Below, in pieces: positions 51,805-53,018 of a DNA stretch of 53,018 nucleotides. The position numbers and the translations under genes were made by a program. Source of the DNA: Acidimicrobiaceae bacterium (GTDB lineage: Bacteria > Actinomycetota > Acidimicrobiia > Acidimicrobiales > UBA8592); assembly GCA_002720485.1 (NCBI GenBank), contig PBIQ01000049.1, positions 1 through 53,018 of the forward strand, given 5' to 3'. Under the pieces are notes generated by a model. The model saw nothing but the letters and a program-made list of their open reading frames with translations, made no database searches and had not been told where the DNA came from. Numbering within the stretch: the first letter of the stretch is position 1; every line of letters starts with the position of its first letter.

Positions 51805-52812
51805 CTAGATTTTGATTATTGATTTACCAATGTTTTTGCCTTCGAAAAGGTTCTTGTATACAGTGGGGGCGTTTTCGATACCTTCGGTTTCATCAAACCT
51901 CATTGAGATTAGATTTTGGTCTATCCATGTGCGTATCTGCGTATCGGATTCTTCCATACGGGGGAAAAAATCTCTGGATAGGAATCCTGTGATGGTGGCT
52001 CGTCGCATGAGCAGCATGTCGAATTGGTAGGGGCCTGGAACTGGTTCTTCTTTGTTGTAATTTTCCATCATTCCGGACAGGGCGACCCTGCCATGGACGG
52101 CGATATTAGCAAGGACCGCGTCAAGGATCGGACCGGCGACGTTATCGAAGTAGACGTCGATACCTTCAGGACACGTTTTTCGGAGTTGATCTTCGACGTT
52201 TTCTGTTTTGTAATTGATTCCATGGTCAAATCCAAGATCGGACACAATCCAATCAAGTTTTTCCTGTGTTCCAGCTATGCCGATGGTTTTGCATCCGATG
52301 ATTCGGGCGATTTGGCCAGCTACTGAACCTGTTGCTCCCCCTGCTGCTGATACGACGAACGTTTCACCTTTTTTCGCTTTGCCTACGTCGGTGACGCCGA
52401 AGAAAGCTGTGAGACCGGTCGGGCCGAGGAGGCCGAGATAGTGGCGGATGTCGTCAATGTCTTGATTCAAGACGTGAACGGTGGCTTCTTCTGGTATGAC
52501 GATGGAGTAGTTGGACCATTGCCCCCACGCCCGTACGAGCTGGCCAGCGTGATAGTCGGGGTGTTCGCTAGCTTCTATGGTTCCGATAAGTATCCCGACC
52601 ATTGCAGCTCCGAGGGGTAACGGCGGGGCGAATCCATCTTCGCGGGCTTTTAACCAGTTTCGTGTTCCTGCGTCCATTCCGATGTAATGGTTCCGTATCA
52701 GGATTTCACCCTGATTCAGGGCGGGAATCTCTTCATTGGCGAGTGCGAAAGAAGAGTCCAAGTTTGAGCCTTCAGGGCGTTTGTTGAAACGCCAAATAGT
52801 TCGATCAGCCAT
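51805..52812 (-). CDS. NADP-dependent oxidoreductase, medium-chain dehydrogenase/reductase family
   Basis: Zinc-free MDR enzyme (2-alkenal/curcumin reductase-like), 335 residues. The GroES-like N-terminal domain has GMDAGTRNWL, the Rossmann dinucleotide fold has AAGGATGSVAGQIARIIG, and a conserved NYKTENV-type C-terminal half follows. Such proteins reduce the double bond of unsaturated carbonyls with NADPH. ATG 52812 (MADRTIWRF) is preferred over an in-frame TTG further upstream. Convergent with the HNH lipoprotein gene after a 27-base gap. Confidence 0.9.
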   Translation of the reverse strand: MADRTIWRFNKRPEGSNLDSSFALANEEIPALNQGEILIRNHYIGMDAGTRNWLKAREDGFAPPLPLGAAMVGILIGTIEASEHPDYHAGQLVRAWGQWSNYSIVIPEEATVHVLNQDIDDIRHYLGLLGPTGLTAFFGVTDVGKAKKGETFVVSAAGGATGSVAGQIARIIGCKTIGIAGTQEKLDWIVSDLGFDHGINYKTENVEDQLRKTCPEGIDVYFDNVAGPILDAVLANIAVHGRVALSGMMENYNKEEPVPGPYQFDMLLMRRATITGFLSRDFFPRMEESDTQIRTWIDQNLISMRFDETEGIENAPTVYKNLFEGKNIGKSIIKI

Positions 52813-52863
52813 ACGGCAGTGTAAATTCAACAGGGCGTGATAACAACCAGTAAGTAAATGGCG

Positions 52864-53018
52864 TTATTTCCATTTACCTTCTTCACAGACAAGGAGATTC
52901 TCACATAGTTGTTTCAGGGCTATAGCGATCCCTATGTTGTTGGCGTCAGTGACGACCTTAAAAATCTCAGCGGTGCGTTCCCCCTCAACCCTGCTCAAAG
53001 CGTCAGCTTCACGAGCTA
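52864..53018 (-). CDS. C-terminus of an unrecognised protein (cut by window edge)
   Basis: Minus-strand open frame from the window edge to TAA at 52864-52866, 50 codons (about AREADALSRVEGERTAEIF to CEEGKWK). It has helical, charged character with Cys near the end. No family can be named from this fragment. Confidence 0.55.
   Translation of the reverse strand, partial: AREADALSRVEGERTAEIFKVVTDANNIGIAIALKQLCENLLVCEEGKWK

Overview
The window looks like a chromosomal segment of a Gram-positive-type actinobacterium, most likely a marine or aquatic member of the Acidimicrobiia. This is an inference. It rests on dnaK-grpE-dnaJ with a MerR-type hspR and a HAIR-like operator, a class E-like sortase, a PurL/PurQ/PurS-type FGAM synthetase, an Excalibur-domain secreted nuclease, the actinobacterial-type fused Fe-S oxidoreductase, several lipoproteins, and a catabolic load of P450, Rieske, LLM, acyl-CoA ligase, acyl-CoA dehydrogenase and molybdenum hydroxylase genes. 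The tRNA does not encode CCA. No phage, IS element or CRISPR array is visible, and no stretch over 300 bases lacks a gene.

Layout. 1-4.2 kb: a truncated UvrD/PcrA helicase, an acidic coiled-coil protein, an LLM flavin oxidoreductase and a HAD phosphatase. 4.2-18.4 kb: a nearly complete IMP/AMP purine locus on the minus strand (purM, purF, purL, purQ, purS, purC, purB, purE, purD, purA), interrupted by a P450 gene on the plus strand and a Rieske oxygenase gene. 18.5-23.6 kb: a branched-chain-amino-acid-type ABC importer (two ATPases, two permeases, lipoprotein receptor). 23.7-27.4 kb: the dnaK-grpE-dnaJ-hspR operon with an upstream HAIR-like operator, divergent from a fused membrane/Fe-S oxidoreductase. 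30-37 kb: TVP38-type membrane protein, dCTP deaminase, two acyl-CoA ligases, thymidine kinase, sortase. 36.6-39.1 kb: two lipoproteins (one a His-rich HEAAH putative metallopeptidase), a degenerate tRNA-Gly copy, an orphan gene and an intact tRNA-Gly(CCC). 39.2-45.5 kb: MFS exporter, molybdenum hydroxylase large subunit, acyl-CoA dehydrogenase, lipoprotein cyclophilin.

45.6-50.7 kb holds the most striking content: two genes that only make sense if an in-frame UGA is read as selenocysteine. selD carries Sec in its own catalytic GUGCK motif. A 177-residue protein with a UxxC motif (UGAC) resembles the UGSC-containing selenoprotein family. Each UGA is followed at a suitable distance by a hairpin with G at loop position 1 or 2, as expected of a bacterial SECIS element. 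A phosphoglycerate mutase, a peroxiredoxin and a Cys-containing partner gene lie between them. selA, selB and selC are not in the window. The end holds a secreted HNH-nuclease-like lipoprotein, an NADP-dependent MDR oxidoreductase and the C-terminus of an unrecognised protein.
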